Shown: positions 17,453 to 25,785, counted from the stretch's first letter. The stretch is 64,000 bases of DNA from Blastomonas natatoria (GCF_003201955.1 NZ_QJJM01000003.1:236632-300631), one strand, 5' to 3'. Numbers and translations are program-made. The notes: generated by a model not told the origin, from the letters alone.

Positions 17453-17941
17453 TTGTCCGATAGCCTGTCGGAGGAAAGCCTGTGCGCCTTTCTCGACCAT
17501 CTTGCCGAAACGTCGAACGTCTCGGTTTCGGCGAGGCGTGCCGGAGTTTCGCGATCGGCAGTCTATCGGCTGCGCGCGACGTGCCCGGCGTTCAGCCGGG
17601 GCTGGCAGATGGCGATTGCGACCGGCTATGACGAGCTGGAATTCCGCATGCTCAAGACCGCGCGCTTCGGCACGATCAAGCCGGTCAAGCGGCCTGACGG
17701 CAGCATCGGCAGGGCGACCGAATTTGACGATGCGCAAGGCTTGAAGCTGCTGATGGCCTACAAGCAGAGCGCCGAGAAGACCCGCAGCGATCCACCTGCC
17801 GAGCCGCAACTTGCAAGAACAGCGCGTGACCAGCTGGCTGCGACGCTGGAGCAGATCCGCCAGCGGCTGGATGGCAGCACGAAAGACGACCAGCGCTCGA
17901 ATGACACAGCCTCCGCAGCACCGGGATCAGGTGCCGCATGA
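17453..17941 (+). CDS. GTA small terminase-like protein (g1)
   Basis: The 162-residue protein has an early helix-turn-helix (FLDHLAETSNVSVSARRAGVSRSAVYRLR, about residues 13-41), as expected of a DNA-recognising small terminase subunit. It is the first gene of the GTA cluster and overlaps the large terminase by an ATGA. The start is TTG at 17453, six bases after GGAG. The ATG at 17448 is in another frame. Family assignment rests on fold and position. Confidence 0.7.
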   Translation: MSDSLSEESLCAFLDHLAETSNVSVSARRAGVSRSAVYRLRATCPAFSRGWQMAIATGYDELEFRMLKTARFGTIKPVKRPDGSIGRATEFDDAQGLKLLMAYKQSAEKTRSDPPAEPQLARTARDQLAATLEQIRQRLDGSTKDDQRSNDTASAAPGSGAA

Positions 17942-19266
17942 AGCATCTGTCGCTGGCCGAAAGGCTGGCGGCCATGCCGGGCGAGGCCGCGCGCCTCTAT
18001 CTGGACGGTCTTTCCGATGGCGCAGTTGCGGCGCTTGAGTTTCACTGGCCGTTCTGGGCGAGGCCCGAACAGCTGGCACCGGCGGGGGACTGGCGGACCT
18101 GGCTGATCCTCGCAGGCCGGGGCTTTGGCAAGACGCGCGCCGGAGCGGAATGGGTGCGGCAGATCGGCGAATCGATTGCCGATGCGCGCATCGCATTGGT
18201 CGCAGCAAACCTGGCCGAGGCGCGCAGTGTCATGGTCGAGGGGCAGAGCGGGCTGCTGGCGATCGCGCCCGAGTCGACGCGACCGCAATGGGAACCCTCG
18301 CTGCGCCGCTTGCGCTGGCCAGGCGGGGCGCAGGCGGTGCTGTTCTCTGCTGCCGAGCCGGAAGGCCTGCGCGGACCCGAGCACAGCCATGCCTGGTGCG
18401 ACGAGATTGCCAAATGGGACAATGCTTCGGGTCGCGCGATGGCGGCATGGGACAATCTGCAGCTCGGCCTGCGGGTCGGACGACTGCCACAGATCTGCGC
18501 GACGACCACGCCGCGTGCCGTGCCGCTGGTGCGACGATTGCTCGATGATCCGGGCCTCGTCATCAGCCGGGGCAGCAGCCATGCCAATCGCGCGAACCTG
18601 CCGCCCGCGTTCCTCGCGGCGGTCGAGCGGCATTATGGCGGCACGGCGCTGGGGCGGCAGGAGCTGGAAGGCGAACTGCTCGAGGACATCGACGGCGCCT
18701 TGTGGAGCCGCAGCCTGATCGAGGCGTGCCGTATCCGCTGGAGCGCTGAAGGTTGTGTGCGTGTCGTGATCGGGGTCGATCCACCTGCAGGGTCTTCGGG
18801 CGATGCGTGCGGGATCATTGTCTGCGCGCTGCAGGACGATGGCCGGGCAGCGGTGCTGGCGGATTGCTCGGTCGAAGGGGCTTCGCCCGAAGGCTGGGCG
18901 CGCGCTGTGGCGAACGCGTCCGATGCCTGGGGCGCGGACCGGATCATCGCCGAGGCCAATCAGGGCGGCGAGATGGTAGGCGCGGTACTGCGCGCCTCGA
19001 ACATCGCGCTGCCGGTGCGGCTGGTGCACGCAAGCCGGGGCAAGGCGGCAAGGGCCGAGCCGGTGGCCGCGCTCTACGAAGCGGGCCGTGTGGTCCATTG
19101 CGGCACCTTTGCCAGACTGGAGGACGAGATGTGCGGCCTGATGGCAGGTGGCACCTATCAGGGGCCGGGCCGCTCCCCCGACCGGGCCGATGCGCTGGTC
19201 TGGGCGCTGACCGAATTGATGCTGGGACGGCGCGGCACCCCGCGCATCCGATCGCTGGAGACATGA
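17938..19266 (+). CDS. GTA large terminase / DNA packaging ATPase (g2)
   Basis: The 442-residue terminase has a Walker A motif AGRGFGKTRAG (residues 59-69), AHAWCDEIAKWD-like Walker B region and a carboxy-terminal RNase H-type nuclease starting at VIGVDPP near residue 276. It pumps DNA into the capsid and cuts it; in RcGTA-type agents this packages random host DNA. It overlaps the small terminase by 4 bases and is followed within 1 base by the portal gene. The length is normal for GTA terminases. Confidence 0.92.
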   Translation: MKHLSLAERLAAMPGEAARLYLDGLSDGAVAALEFHWPFWARPEQLAPAGDWRTWLILAGRGFGKTRAGAEWVRQIGESIADARIALVAANLAEARSVMVEGQSGLLAIAPESTRPQWEPSLRRLRWPGGAQAVLFSAAEPEGLRGPEHSHAWCDEIAKWDNASGRAMAAWDNLQLGLRVGRLPQICATTTPRAVPLVRRLLDDPGLVISRGSSHANRANLPPAFLAAVERHYGGTALGRQELEGELLEDIDGALWSRSLIEACRIRWSAEGCVRVVIGVDPPAGSSGDACGIIVCALQDDGRAAVLADCSVEGASPEGWARAVANASDAWGADRIIAEANQGGEMVGAVLRASNIALPVRLVHASRGKAARAEPVAALYEAGRVVHCGTFARLEDEMCGLMAGGTYQGPGRSPDRADALVWALTELMLGRRGTPRIRSLET

Positions 19267-19267
19267 T

Positions 19268-20401
19268 ATGGGATATTGGAAGCAGCTTGCGCTTGCGCTC
19301 AAGGGTGCGGCGCGGGACCGACCGGTGCTGGCGCGCGCGTTCACAGGCCCGTGGAGCCTGGCGCTCGCCGATCCGCCGCTCAGCCATGCCGAGCAGGTGC
19401 GCGCCGCCTATTGCGACAATCCCATCGCCCAGCGCGCGGTGCGACTGGTGGCCGAAGGGGTGGGCGGCGCGCCGCTGCTCGGGTCCGATCCAGCCATTAC
19501 CGCACTCGTGTCCGCGACCAGCGCGGGCCAGGGGCTGCTTGAGACGCTGGCGGCGCATCTGCTGCTGCACGGCAATGGCTATGTGCAGTTCCTGCGCGAT
19601 GCCGACGGCAGGCCCGCCGAGCTGTTCGCGCTGCGCCCGGACCGGGTGAGCATCGAGCCCGACGAGCGCGGCTGGCCAGCTGCTTATGTGTACCGCGTCG
19701 GCGACAGCGTTTCCCGGCTCTCGGCGCAAGAGGGCGATGGTGCGCCGGTGATCGTCCATATCAAGGCGTTTCACCCCAGCGATGACCATTATGGTCTCGG
19801 CTGCCTGGGCGCAGCGGCGCGGGCGGTGGCGGTGCACAATGCCGCCGGGCGCTGGAACCAGGCGCTGCTCGACAATGCTGCGCGTCCCTCGGGCGCACTT
19901 GTCTATCGCCCGGATGAGCCCGGCGGGGTGCTGACGCCCGAACAGTTCGACCGGTTGAAGGCCGAGCTCGAGGCGAGCTTTGCCGGCCACGCCAATGCCG
20001 GGCGGCCGATGCTGCTCGAAGGGGGGCTCAGCTGGCAGAGCATGGCCCTGTCACCAGCGGACATGGACTTCGTCGCGCTCAAGTCGAATGCGGCGCGCGA
20101 GATCGCGCTCGCCTTCGGGGTGCCGCCGATGCTGCTCGGGCTGCCGGGCGACAATACCTATGCCAATTATCGCGAGGCCAATCGCGCACTGTGGCGGCTC
20201 ACGCTGCTGCCGCTGGCAGACAAGATCACCGCCGCGCTGGCCGAGGGGCTCGAGCATTGGTGGCCGGGTGCCGCTTTGGCTGTCGACCGGGACAAGGTGC
20301 CCGCACTGTCCGAGGATCGCGAGATGCTCTGGCAACAGGTGGGGGCGGCAGACTTTCTCTCTCCGCAAGAAAAGCGGGCGATGCTGGGGATATCAGGATG
20401 A
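19268..20401 (+). CDS. GTA portal protein, HK97 type (g3)
   Basis: The 377-residue portal family protein contains HLLLHGNGYVQFLRDADGRPAELFALRPDRV and AFGVPPMLLGLPGDNTYANYREANRALWRLTLLPL, hallmark phage_portal segments. It forms the dodecameric ring at the capsid vertex through which DNA passes. It starts 1 base after the terminase stop and its stop overlaps the next small gene. The size is close to the RcGTA g3 product. Confidence 0.92.
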   Translation: MGYWKQLALALKGAARDRPVLARAFTGPWSLALADPPLSHAEQVRAAYCDNPIAQRAVRLVAEGVGGAPLLGSDPAITALVSATSAGQGLLETLAAHLLLHGNGYVQFLRDADGRPAELFALRPDRVSIEPDERGWPAAYVYRVGDSVSRLSAQEGDGAPVIVHIKAFHPSDDHYGLGCLGAAARAVAVHNAAGRWNQALLDNAARPSGALVYRPDEPGGVLTPEQFDRLKAELEASFAGHANAGRPMLLEGGLSWQSMALSPADMDFVALKSNAAREIALAFGVPPMLLGLPGDNTYANYREANRALWRLTLLPLADKITAALAEGLEHWWPGAALAVDRDKVPALSEDREMLWQQVGAADFLSPQEKRAMLGISG

Positions 20402-20709
20402 TGGAAAGCGAGGACATGCTCGCCAGCCTTCTGGCTCAGGCGGCAGAGGAAGGCGCGGACATTGCCACGCTGCGGGCGGTGGTGGAGGAGGCAGGCGATC
20501 TGGGTGCTGCCCGGGCGCTGGCACGGATCGGCCTCGCCGATGCACGCGCTGGCGACGACCTGCGCGAGCTGCGCGAACTGCTGCAGGGCTGGCGCGATGC
20601 ACGTTCGGGCATCTGGGGCCAGACCTTCGACAAGTTCATTCGCGGCGTCATGGCGCTGCTGCTTGCAGCGCTGGCGGTGCAACTGGGCCTGGGCGAGATG
20701 GTGCTTTGA
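20398..20709 (+). CDS. Small GTA protein, DUF6127-like
   Basis: The 103-residue acidic, helical protein ends in a hydrophobic segment FIRGVMALLLAALAVQLGLGEM. It sits between portal and protease genes, as DUF6127 proteins do in sphingomonad GTA clusters (recalled). Two ATG codons at 20398 and 20401 are both in frame; the first overlaps the portal stop. The hydrophobic tail could be membrane-active, but no function is known. Confidence 0.65.
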   Translation: MMESEDMLASLLAQAAEEGADIATLRAVVEEAGDLGAARALARIGLADARAGDDLRELRELLQGWRDARSGIWGQTFDKFIRGVMALLLAALAVQLGLGEMVL

Positions 20710-21098
20710 CGTTCCGCCTGGCTGGCTATGCCGCTTTGTTCGACAAGGTGGATCGCGGCGGCGATATCGTGCGGCGCGGGGCGTTCGCGCGGTCGCTGGC
20801 CGATCTGCGCCAGCCGCTGCCGCTGCTCTGGCAGCACCGGCCCGATCGGCGCATCGGCGCTGTGACGCTGGCGCAGGAGGACCGGCGCGGACTGCGGGTC
20901 ATCGCGGCGCTGGTACCGGATGCCGACGAAGCTGAGGCCGCCCTGCGGAGCGGTGCGGCGCGCGGCCTCAGCTTCGGCTATCGCGTGCGTCATTCCGAAG
21001 GCAGCGCGCCGCGTGAACTGATCGATCTCGATCTCGTCGAAATCAGCCTGGTCAGCGTGCCGATGATGCCGGGGGCGAAGGTTCACATGGCGCGCTGA
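20706..21098 (+). CDS. GTA prohead protease, HK97 family (g4)
   Basis: The 130-residue protein shows FRLAGYAALFDKVDRGGDIVRRGAFARSL, PLLWQHRPDRRIGAV with the catalytic-type histidine, and GLSFGYRVRH followed by LVEISLVSVPMMPGA, all typical of HK97 prohead proteases. It cleaves the capsid delta domain during maturation. The start is TTG at 20706, overlapping the upstream stop; no ATG or GTG is available before the conserved core. An intrinsic terminator follows 22 bases after the stop. Confidence 0.88.
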   Translation: MTFRLAGYAALFDKVDRGGDIVRRGAFARSLADLRQPLPLLWQHRPDRRIGAVTLAQEDRRGLRVIAALVPDADEAEAALRSGAARGLSFGYRVRHSEGSAPRELIDLDLVEISLVSVPMMPGAKVHMAR

Positions 21099-21120
21099 GC
21101 GTTTCCCTTTTTCCCAGCTG

Positions 21121-21142
21121 CCCCGCTTCGGCGGGGTTTTTT
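21121..21142 (+). terminator. Intrinsic terminator inside the GTA operon
   Basis: CCCCGC-TTCG-GCGGGG followed by six T (21137-21142) makes a textbook rho-independent terminator with a stable UUCG-type loop. It lies between protease and major capsid genes. A second small hairpin (CGGGGA 21155-21160 with TCCCCG 21164-21169) comes right after. Confidence 0.8.
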
Positions 21143-21197
21143 GTGCCCGCAATCCGGGGATTTTCCCCGTGCGATCCCTGAACGGAAGGAAGAAAAG

Positions 21198-22403
21198 ATG
21201 GATATCCCCTCAAATCCCCTCGAACTGAAGGCCGAAGCCGATCCGCTCGAGGCCTCGTTTGACAGCCTGCTCGCTGCCGAGGAGCATGAAGAGCGCATCG
21301 CCGCGCTCGAGACCGGGCTCGATGGCGTGAAAAGTGATGTCGAGGCTATCCGCGCCGAAGGCGCGACGATGCGCGAGCGGATAGAGCGGATCGCTCGTAC
21401 CGGCGCGCGTCCCTCGCTGGGCAGCGACGAGGACCGGGCGCCCGAGACCAAGAGCTTTGTCGACCAGTATCTGCGGCGCGGGCTGGAAACCGGGGTGAAG
21501 AGCTTCACCGCGACCACCGGTCCCGATGGCGGCTTCGCGGTGCCGCGCGAGATCGACGCGCTGATCGCCCGGACGCTCGCCGATATCTCCCCGATCCGCG
21601 CGATCGCACAGGTCGTGCAGACCGGCACGGCGGGTTACCGCAAGCTCGTCACCACCGGCGGGACGCCCTCGGGCTGGGTGAGCGAAACGGCGGCGCGGCC
21701 CGAGACCGACACGCCGGCCTTTGCCGAAGTCGCCCCGCCGTCGGGTGAGCTCTATGCTAATCCGGCGGCGAGCCAGGCGATGCTGGATGACGCAGCGTTC
21801 GACGTCGAAAGCTGGCTGGCGGGCGAAATTGCCGAGGAATTCGCGCGGGCCGAAGGGGCGGCGTTCATCAACGGCAATGGCACCAACCGGCCGCGCGGGT
21901 TCCTCAACGGTACGCCCACGCCGCAGGACGATGCCGCGCGCGCCTTCGGCACGCTGCAATATGTCGCCTCGGGTGCGGACGGCAATTTCGCCAGCGTGTC
22001 GCCGGAGGACCGGCTGGTCGATCTGGTCCATGCGCTGCGCCCCGCCTATCGCCAGGGGGCGAGCTTCGTGATGAACTCGTCGACGCTGGCGCGCATCCGC
22101 AAGATGAAGAGCGATGACGGCGCGTTCCTGTGGCAGCCCTCGCTGGCCGCGGGGCAGCCGGCAACGCTGCTCGGCTATCCGGTGGTCGAGGCCGAGGACA
22201 TGCCTGACATCGCCGCGAACAGCCTCTCGATCGCGTTCGGCAATTTCCGCGCCGGCTATCTGATCGCCGAACGCAGCGCGACGACCATCCTGCGCGATCC
22301 CTTCACCAACAAACCCTTCGTGCATTTCTATGCGACCAAGCGGATCGGCGGGCAGGTGATGAATTCGCAAGCGATCAAGCTGATGAAATTCGCGGCCAGC
22401 TGA
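21198..22403 (+). CDS. GTA major capsid protein, HK97 fold (g5)
   Basis: The 401-residue capsid protein has an amino-terminal charged, coiled-coil scaffold (delta) region to about residue 85, then the HK97 fold. The junction falls near RPSLGSDEDRAPETKSF, a likely protease site region. Other capsid features are GGFAVPREIDALIARTLADISPIR and FLNGTPTPQDD. The strong AAGGAAG ribosome site ahead of the ATG at 21198 suits a highly expressed protein. Length matches the RcGTA g5 product. Confidence 0.93.
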   Translation: MDIPSNPLELKAEADPLEASFDSLLAAEEHEERIAALETGLDGVKSDVEAIRAEGATMRERIERIARTGARPSLGSDEDRAPETKSFVDQYLRRGLETGVKSFTATTGPDGGFAVPREIDALIARTLADISPIRAIAQVVQTGTAGYRKLVTTGGTPSGWVSETAARPETDTPAFAEVAPPSGELYANPAASQAMLDDAAFDVESWLAGEIAEEFARAEGAAFINGNGTNRPRGFLNGTPTPQDDAARAFGTLQYVASGADGNFASVSPEDRLVDLVHALRPAYRQGASFVMNSSTLARIRKMKSDDGAFLWQPSLAAGQPATLLGYPVVEAEDMPDIAANSLSIAFGNFRAGYLIAERSATTILRDPFTNKPFVHFYATKRIGGQVMNSQAIKLMKFAAS

Positions 22404-22445
22404 AGCCACCGATCCTGTCCGATCACTCTCTGCCAGAGGGTGCGA

Positions 22446-22474
22446 GCCCGCGCGGTTTCCCCCGCCGCGCGGGC
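22446..22474 (+). terminator. GC-rich hairpin after the capsid gene
   Basis: Perfect 10-bp arms (22446-22455 and 22465-22474) surround a 9-base loop, 42 bases past the capsid stop. There is no T tract, so it is more likely a 3-prime stabiliser or weak terminator. Confidence 0.45.
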
Positions 22475-22503
22475 ATTTCCATGTCTTTCATCGGGATTGA
22501 GCC

Positions 22504-23763
22504 ATGTCCGAACTCGTCTTTGCCGATCTGGTGCGCGAAACCTCAACCGGCGCGGGTACCGGCGCGCTGGCACTTTCCGGCGCAACGCCAGGCCACCGCC
22601 GATTTGCCGAGGCTGTACCGGTTGGCGCGCGCTTTCATTACGCGATTGCCGGGGTCGCTCACGAGCAGCAATGGGAGGTTGGCGAAGGCGAATGTGACGG
22701 CACCAGCCTGGTGAGACACAGCGTGCTTGCCTCATCAAGCGCCAATGGCCTCGTGGATTTTCTTCCGGGCCTGAAGATCGTGACCCTGACAGTGGCCTCT
22801 GCCTGGTTTGCGGATCGGCAGGACGTGCCGACCCATCGCCACGACCTGACCGAGGTGGAAGGCCTTCAATCCGTGCTGGATGGCAAGCAGCCAGCAGGCA
22901 GCTATGCTGCTGCAGCCCATGATCATGCCACGCTGGCGCTGCAGGACGGCAATGCCGCATCGCCAGCGCTCCATTTTGCAGGAGACATCTCGACCGGTCT
23001 GTTCCGTCCCGAGCCCGGCGCTCTGGCCATTTCTGTGGGAGGAATCGAACGCGCCCGCCTGGGCGCAACGGGCCGGCTGGGTATCGGCACTCCCAATGCT
23101 GCGAGCCCGGTCCACGTCCGTTGGCTGGGCTTCGATCCCTTTGCAAACCGATCCGCAGCGCTGACCCTTGAAGGGGCATTTGGCGGAGGGCTGGTACTGC
23201 TGGACGGGGGCGGGCATGTCGGTCTGTGGGCGACGGAAGAAGGCGACACGCTGAACATCAGCGTGGGCGGTGCCGGGCATATCCCTGCCGTGCAGATCGT
23301 ATCGACCGGCCTGCGTCCTGCCTTCGACAATTATTCTGCATCGGGCTCGGCCAGTCGGCGCTGGACGCAGGTCTATGCTGCGACCGGCGCCATCAATACA
23401 TCAGACGCGCGCGACAAGCATTGGCTGGGGCCGCTGCAAGCGCAGGAGATTGCTGCCGGACGCGCGCTGATGCGCGAGCTCGGCCTGTACCAGTGGCTGG
23501 ATGCGCGCACGACCAAGGGGCCGGATGAAGCGCGTCTTCATTTCGGCCTGCGCGCGCAGCGCGCGTTTGCGATCCTGACCGAGCACGGCCTGGACTGGCG
23601 CCGCTATGCCTGGTGCTGCCATGACCGCTGGATCGACGATGATGGCGCGGAGCAAGACCGCTTCGGCATCCGGCCAGACCAGCTGGCGCTGTTCCTCGTT
23701 GCAGTGATCGCGCACGACATCGCGGCGCTGATCGAGCCGGAGAGCAACCATGCTGCAGGCTGA
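22504..23763 (+). CDS. Fibre-like protein with endosialidase-chaperone (S74) domain
   Basis: The 419-residue protein has an amino-terminal phage-type domain (LVRETSTGAGTGALALSGATPGHRRFAEAV..., about 1-105) and a middle beta region to about 290. The carboxy-terminal intramolecular chaperone has the self-cleavage motif NTSDARDK with Ser300, matching peptidase S74. Such domains trimerise tail spikes and fibres and are then released. It lies between capsid and connector genes rather than with tail-tip genes, which is unusual. The function as a receptor-binding or head fibre is inferred. Confidence 0.75.
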   Translation: MSELVFADLVRETSTGAGTGALALSGATPGHRRFAEAVPVGARFHYAIAGVAHEQQWEVGEGECDGTSLVRHSVLASSSANGLVDFLPGLKIVTLTVASAWFADRQDVPTHRHDLTEVEGLQSVLDGKQPAGSYAAAAHDHATLALQDGNAASPALHFAGDISTGLFRPEPGALAISVGGIERARLGATGRLGIGTPNAASPVHVRWLGFDPFANRSAALTLEGAFGGGLVLLDGGGHVGLWATEEGDTLNISVGGAGHIPAVQIVSTGLRPAFDNYSASGSASRRWTQVYAATGAINTSDARDKHWLGPLQAQEIAAGRALMRELGLYQWLDARTTKGPDEARLHFGLRAQRAFAILTEHGLDWRRYAWCCHDRWIDDDGAEQDRFGIRPDQLALFLVAVIAHDIAALIEPESNHAAG

Positions 23764-23914
23764 TGCACTGAGCGGCGCAGCCTTGTGCGGCGGGGTGCTG
23801 CGCGGGGGGGCAGGCTCTGCGACCGGACCCCTGGCCGAAGCGGCGCGCATCGCAAACCATCGTCCGCCCGCGGGCCGAACCGCACCCCTCGTGCCACGCC
23901 GCCCCCGCCCCTGA
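23750..23914 (+). CDS. Possible small ORF in the GTA cluster
   Basis: A 54-codon frame starts at an ATG overlapping the end of the S74 gene and fills the gap to the fibre-tail adaptor gene. The product would be alanine/proline/arginine-rich with no recognised motif. Coupling by overlap supports it, but its composition could also be chance in GC-rich DNA. Confidence 0.3.
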   Translation: MLQADALSGAALCGGVLRGGAGSATGPLAEAARIANHRPPAGRTAPLVPRRPRP

Positions 23915-23935
23915 AATCCTGAAGAGGGAAGAACA

Positions 23936-24217
23936 ATGAGCCTTTTGGTGAAGGATCCGGACAGCCGGACCGACTATCGCGTCGATTGGGGCGCGGCCTA
24001 TCTGGGTGCGAACCTCGTCTCCGCCAGCCAGTGGCAGGTGATCCCTGCCGAGCCCGACGGGCTGACCGTGCTGGCTTCCGGCCATGACGGACTATCTGCT
24101 CTGGTGACGATTGCCGGCGGGCGCTCGGGAGCAAGCTATGCGCTGACCAACCGCGTCACGCTGACCAACGGTGAGATCGACGAACGCTCGATTACCGTCA
24201 GGGTGGAGCATCGCTGA
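23936..24217 (+). CDS. GTA fibre-tail adaptor-like protein
   Basis: The 93-residue all-beta protein begins LLVKDPDSRTDYRVDWGAAYLGANLVSASQW and ends YALTNRVTLTNGEIDERSITVRV. This is the layout of small phage fibre/tail adaptor proteins with an immunoglobulin-like fold. GAGGGAAG precedes the ATG. Its stop abuts the head-tail connector gene. Its adjacency to the S74 fibre gene suggests that it mounts that fibre, which is inferred. Confidence 0.65.
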   Translation: MSLLVKDPDSRTDYRVDWGAAYLGANLVSASQWQVIPAEPDGLTVLASGHDGLSALVTIAGGRSGASYALTNRVTLTNGEIDERSITVRVEHR

Positions 24218-24756
24218 TGGCTCTGGTGACCAGCGATGCCGCCCCGCTCGCGCCTTTCGCCCTTTCCGAAGCGCGTGCCTTTCTGCACATCACCCGCGAC
24301 GATGATGATGCCATGCTGATCGGGCATCTGCGCAGCGCAGCGGACCTTTGCGAACAATTCATCGGCCAGGCGCTCCTTGTCCGACAGCATCGCGAGACGC
24401 TGGCGGTGGCCCGCAACTGGCAGATGCTGAGCGCACAGCCGGTCAGTGCAATCACCGGGGTGCAGGGCCTTTCCGCCGACGGCGAGGTCTTTGCCCTGGC
24501 GCAAGATGCCTATGCAATCGACATCTCAGCCGATGGGACGGGCCGGGTCCGGGTATTGCACCCGGGATCGGCAGGGCGGATCGAGGTCCGCTATATGGCG
24601 GGTCTGGCCTCGCAATGGGGTGACCTGCCCGAACCTTTGCGCCAGGGCATCATCCGGCTGGCGGCGCATGTCCATCTGGCGCGCGATTCCGCTGACGCAG
24701 CCCCGCCTGCCATGGTCGCGGCACTCTGGCGCCCCTGGCGGAGGATGCGGCTGTGA
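24217..24756 (+). CDS. GTA head-tail connector protein (g6)
   Basis: The 179-residue protein has the connector signature SEARAFLHITRDDDDAMLIGHLRSAADLCEQFIGQ, followed by a beta segment with IEVRYMAGL and a final helix IRLAAHVHLARD. This matches the gp6/DUF-type head-completion adaptors that sit below the portal. It overlaps the adaptor gene upstream by one base and the next small gene by ATGA. Confidence 0.85.
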   Translation: MALVTSDAAPLAPFALSEARAFLHITRDDDDAMLIGHLRSAADLCEQFIGQALLVRQHRETLAVARNWQMLSAQPVSAITGVQGLSADGEVFALAQDAYAIDISADGTGRVRVLHPGSAGRIEVRYMAGLASQWGDLPEPLRQGIIRLAAHVHLARDSADAAPPAMVAALWRPWRRMRL

Positions 24757-24974
24757 ACCACCGCTTCGGAAGCGCCCTGCTGCGTCGTGCCTTGCAGATC
24801 GGTGAGCGCAGGGCCGAACGTCGCGCCCAGCAGATGTGTGATCAGATCGAGATCCAGTGGCCCGATATCCGCATCGTTCGCGACAGGGGCCGTGTGCGCC
24901 TTTTCGGGCGAGGCCTGCTGCGCCGACGGTGGCTCGATGCCGGACTGCGATGGCTTGGGAGATTGGGGCGATGA
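24753..24974 (+). CDS. Small basic GTA protein in the g7 position
   Basis: The 73-residue, strongly basic protein runs from RRALQIGERRAERRAQQ through PDIRIVRDRGRVRLFGRGLLRRRWLDAGLRWLG. It overlaps both neighbours by ATGA, which strongly supports translation. In RcGTA the slot between g6 and g8 holds a head-tail adaptor of about 110 residues (g7); this product is shorter and not obviously homologous. It may be a divergent adaptor or a sphingomonad-specific part. Confidence 0.7.
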   Translation: MNHRFGSALLRRALQIGERRAERRAQQMCDQIEIQWPDIRIVRDRGRVRLFGRGLLRRRWLDAGLRWLGRLGR

Positions 24975-25363
24975 GCCTGGAACAGGATTTTGTGCTGTCC
25001 GTGATCGACTGGCTCGCCAGCGATGCCGCGCTGCTGACGCAGGTCAATGGCGTGTTCCACCGCAGCCCGGCGCGGATCGCGGCGCCCTATGTCCTGCTCG
25101 ACGACGTGCTGGCGACCGACTGGGGCACCAAGGACCGTCCTGGGCGGGAAGTGCGGCTGGCCTTTTCGATCCGCGATGGATCATCCGATGCAGCGCCGGT
25201 GTCAGCGATCGGCGGTGCTCTCGACCTGCGGCTGATGACCATGCCGCGCACCGGAAGCAGCTTCCAGCTGGTCAGCCTGCACCCCCTGCGGAGCCGCACG
25301 GTGCGGTTTGGCGAACTCTGGCTTGCCACGCTCGATTACCGGGCGCGGCTGCTGGCTCTCTGA
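24971..25363 (+). CDS. GTA tail terminator-like DUF3168 protein (g8)
   Basis: The 130-residue DUF3168 protein opens LEQDFVLSVIDWLASDAALLTQVNGVFH and ends FGELWLATLDYRARLL. DUF3168 members cap the top of long tails and join tail to head (tail terminator). The ATG at 24971 overlaps the upstream stop. The frame is open much further upstream, but that is the shadow of the basic gene. Confidence 0.85.
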   Translation: MSLEQDFVLSVIDWLASDAALLTQVNGVFHRSPARIAAPYVLLDDVLATDWGTKDRPGREVRLAFSIRDGSSDAAPVSAIGGALDLRLMTMPRTGSSFQLVSLHPLRSRTVRFGELWLATLDYRARLLAL

Positions 25364-25377
25364 CGAAAGGACATGAC

Positions 25378-25785
25378 ATGACAGCGGAAAAAGGCAGCGC
25401 CTTCCTGCTCAAGATCGGCGATGGGGCAAGCCCGCCGGCCTATCGCACCGTTGCGGGGCTGCGCACCACGCAGCTGGCGATCAATGGCGAGCCGGTCGTG
25501 ATCACGCACAAGGGCAGCGGCGGCTGGCGCGAGCTGCTTTCGGGCGCTGGCGTGCGATCGGTCTCGGTCTCCGCCGCCGGATTGTTTCTCGGCTCGGATG
25601 CGGAAGACGCGATCCGCGTGCACGCGATGAACGGGACGCTCGACGATTACGAGCTGAGCTTCGAGAGCGGTGCACGGATGCGCGGCCGCTTTCTCGTCGC
25701 ACGATTGGAATATGCCGGCGATTTCAATGGCGAACGCAACTACTCGATGGCGCTGGAAAGCTCCGGCGCGGTGGAGAGCCTGTGA
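25378..25785 (+). CDS. GTA major tail tube protein (g9)
   Basis: The 135-residue protein begins MTAEKGSAFLLKIGDGASPPAYRTVAGLRTTQLAINGEPV and ends RNYSMALESSGAVESL, the TP901-1-type tail tube pattern. It stacks in hexameric rings to form the tail. A GAAAGGACAT segment precedes the ATG at 25378. The stop overlaps the next GTG start. Confidence 0.88.
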   Translation: MTAEKGSAFLLKIGDGASPPAYRTVAGLRTTQLAINGEPVVITHKGSGGWRELLSGAGVRSVSVSAAGLFLGSDAEDAIRVHAMNGTLDDYELSFESGARMRGRFLVARLEYAGDFNGERNYSMALESSGAVESL

